Shown: positions 23,597 through 23,834 of the stretch, in pieces
Layout of the letters: each line of letters opens with the position of its first letter
Numbering within the stretch: the stretch's first letter is position 1
DNA from: an uncultured Robinsoniella sp.
Lineage (GTDB): Bacteria; Bacillota; Clostridia; Lachnospirales; Lachnospiraceae
Assembly (NCBI GenBank): GCA_900540475.1
Contig: UQGG01000081.1
Span: forward strand, 1 to 23,834
Reading direction: 5' to 3'
DNA length: 23,834 nucleotides
Translations under genes and position numbers: made by a program
The notes under the pieces: model-generated
What the model was told of the DNA's origin: nothing
The model's database searches: none
What the model saw: only the letters and a program-made list of their open reading frames with translations

Positions 23597-23615
23597 TATG
23601 CTTTATCTTAGCATA
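23597..23615. promoter_or_regulatory. Dyad in the lacI leader, possible operator
   Basis: TATGCT-N7-AGCATA inverted repeat about 25 nt before the lacI ATG, next to promoter-like AT-rich sequence. It could be the operator for autoregulation; the match to known LacI operators was not established. Confidence 0.3.
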
Positions 23616-23748
23616 ATATCTTCTTTCCAACAACTGAATACAGGAAGATCCAAGATCTTAAATTAACATGGCACTCATTATCTGGACTGCCGCTGAAGTT
23701 TTCCCAAAACACTGATTCTTTATGCCCAGATATTACAGTGGACGCACA

Positions 23749-23834
23749 TTATCCTTTCACTGCTCCCGCCATCATACCAGCCTGTACCTTCTCATGGAAC
23801 AGAATATAGAGGATGATCATCGGCAGTACCGCCA
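23749..23834 (-). CDS. Sugar ABC transporter permease, C-terminal fragment
   Basis: Only the last 28 codons are inside the window. AVLPMIILYILFHEKVQAGM then MAGAVKG and a stop is the typical C-terminus of MalG-type carbohydrate permeases (QK.I..G...GAVKG). The rest lies beyond the right edge. It suggests that the glycosidase locus belongs with a sugar importer. The 176 bases between it and lacI hold the lacI leader; no certain terminator is visible there. Confidence 0.8.
   Translation of the reverse strand, partial: AVLPMIILYILFHEKVQAGMMAGAVKG

Overview
The window looks like the chromosome of a low-to-mid-GC anaerobic Firmicute, most likely a gut Lachnospiraceae relative. The reasons are AGGAGG-type ribosome sites, clostridial-style lipoproteins, an AprAB-type sulfate assimilation operon, and GH29/GH38 glycosidases beside a LacI regulator and a sugar ABC permease. 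Nearly all recognisable metabolic genes lie on the minus strand. The AT-rich plus-strand block at 770-5760 is of a different kind.

Layout. (1) 1-610: a candidate structured RNA at the left edge and a small GIY-YIG-like protein gene, both minus strand. (2) 767-5760: an accessory block in which seven copies of one unusual promoter element recur, each a CTGCATTTCAATACAA-like box 27-28 nt upstream of a TATATAAT-like -10. They precede two tandem paralogous lipoproteins, a membrane protein, a zinc-ribbon membrane-anchored protein and an unrecognised small protein. Two further copies (F, G) have no gene, only a strong hairpin. The three hypothetical-gene units also carry a GC-rich hairpin about 25-31 nt after the -10. 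(3) 5867-15069: a sulfate assimilation operon read right to left: promoter, cysteine-rich leader peptide, YezD/DUF2292 protein, internal terminator, cysP/sbp, cysT, cysW, cysA, aprA-like, aprB-like, cysD, cysN, terminator. (4) 15154-20097: MATE exporter, GH38 alpha-mannosidase and MBL-fold hydrolase. (5) 20098-23615: PLP-dependent Cys/Met-metabolism enzyme, GH29 alpha-fucosidase and LacI-family repressor. (6) The right edge holds the C-terminus of a sugar ABC permease.

How the genes work together. The cys operon imports sulfate (CysP-TWA), activates it to APS (CysDN) and reduces APS to sulfite with a two-subunit flavoprotein/ferredoxin APS reductase. No APS kinase, PAPS reductase or sulfite reductase is present in the window. 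A 33-residue leader peptide with four cysteines in six residues, just behind the promoter, suggests that cysteine supply is sensed by translation. The right-hand genes look like a regulated glycan-degradation locus (fucose, mannose) linked to a sugar transporter that continues past the edge.

The most unusual signals are the seven-copy promoter array with its hairpin transcripts, and the Cys-codon cluster leading the sulfur operon. All calls come from reading the sequence; no database search was run.
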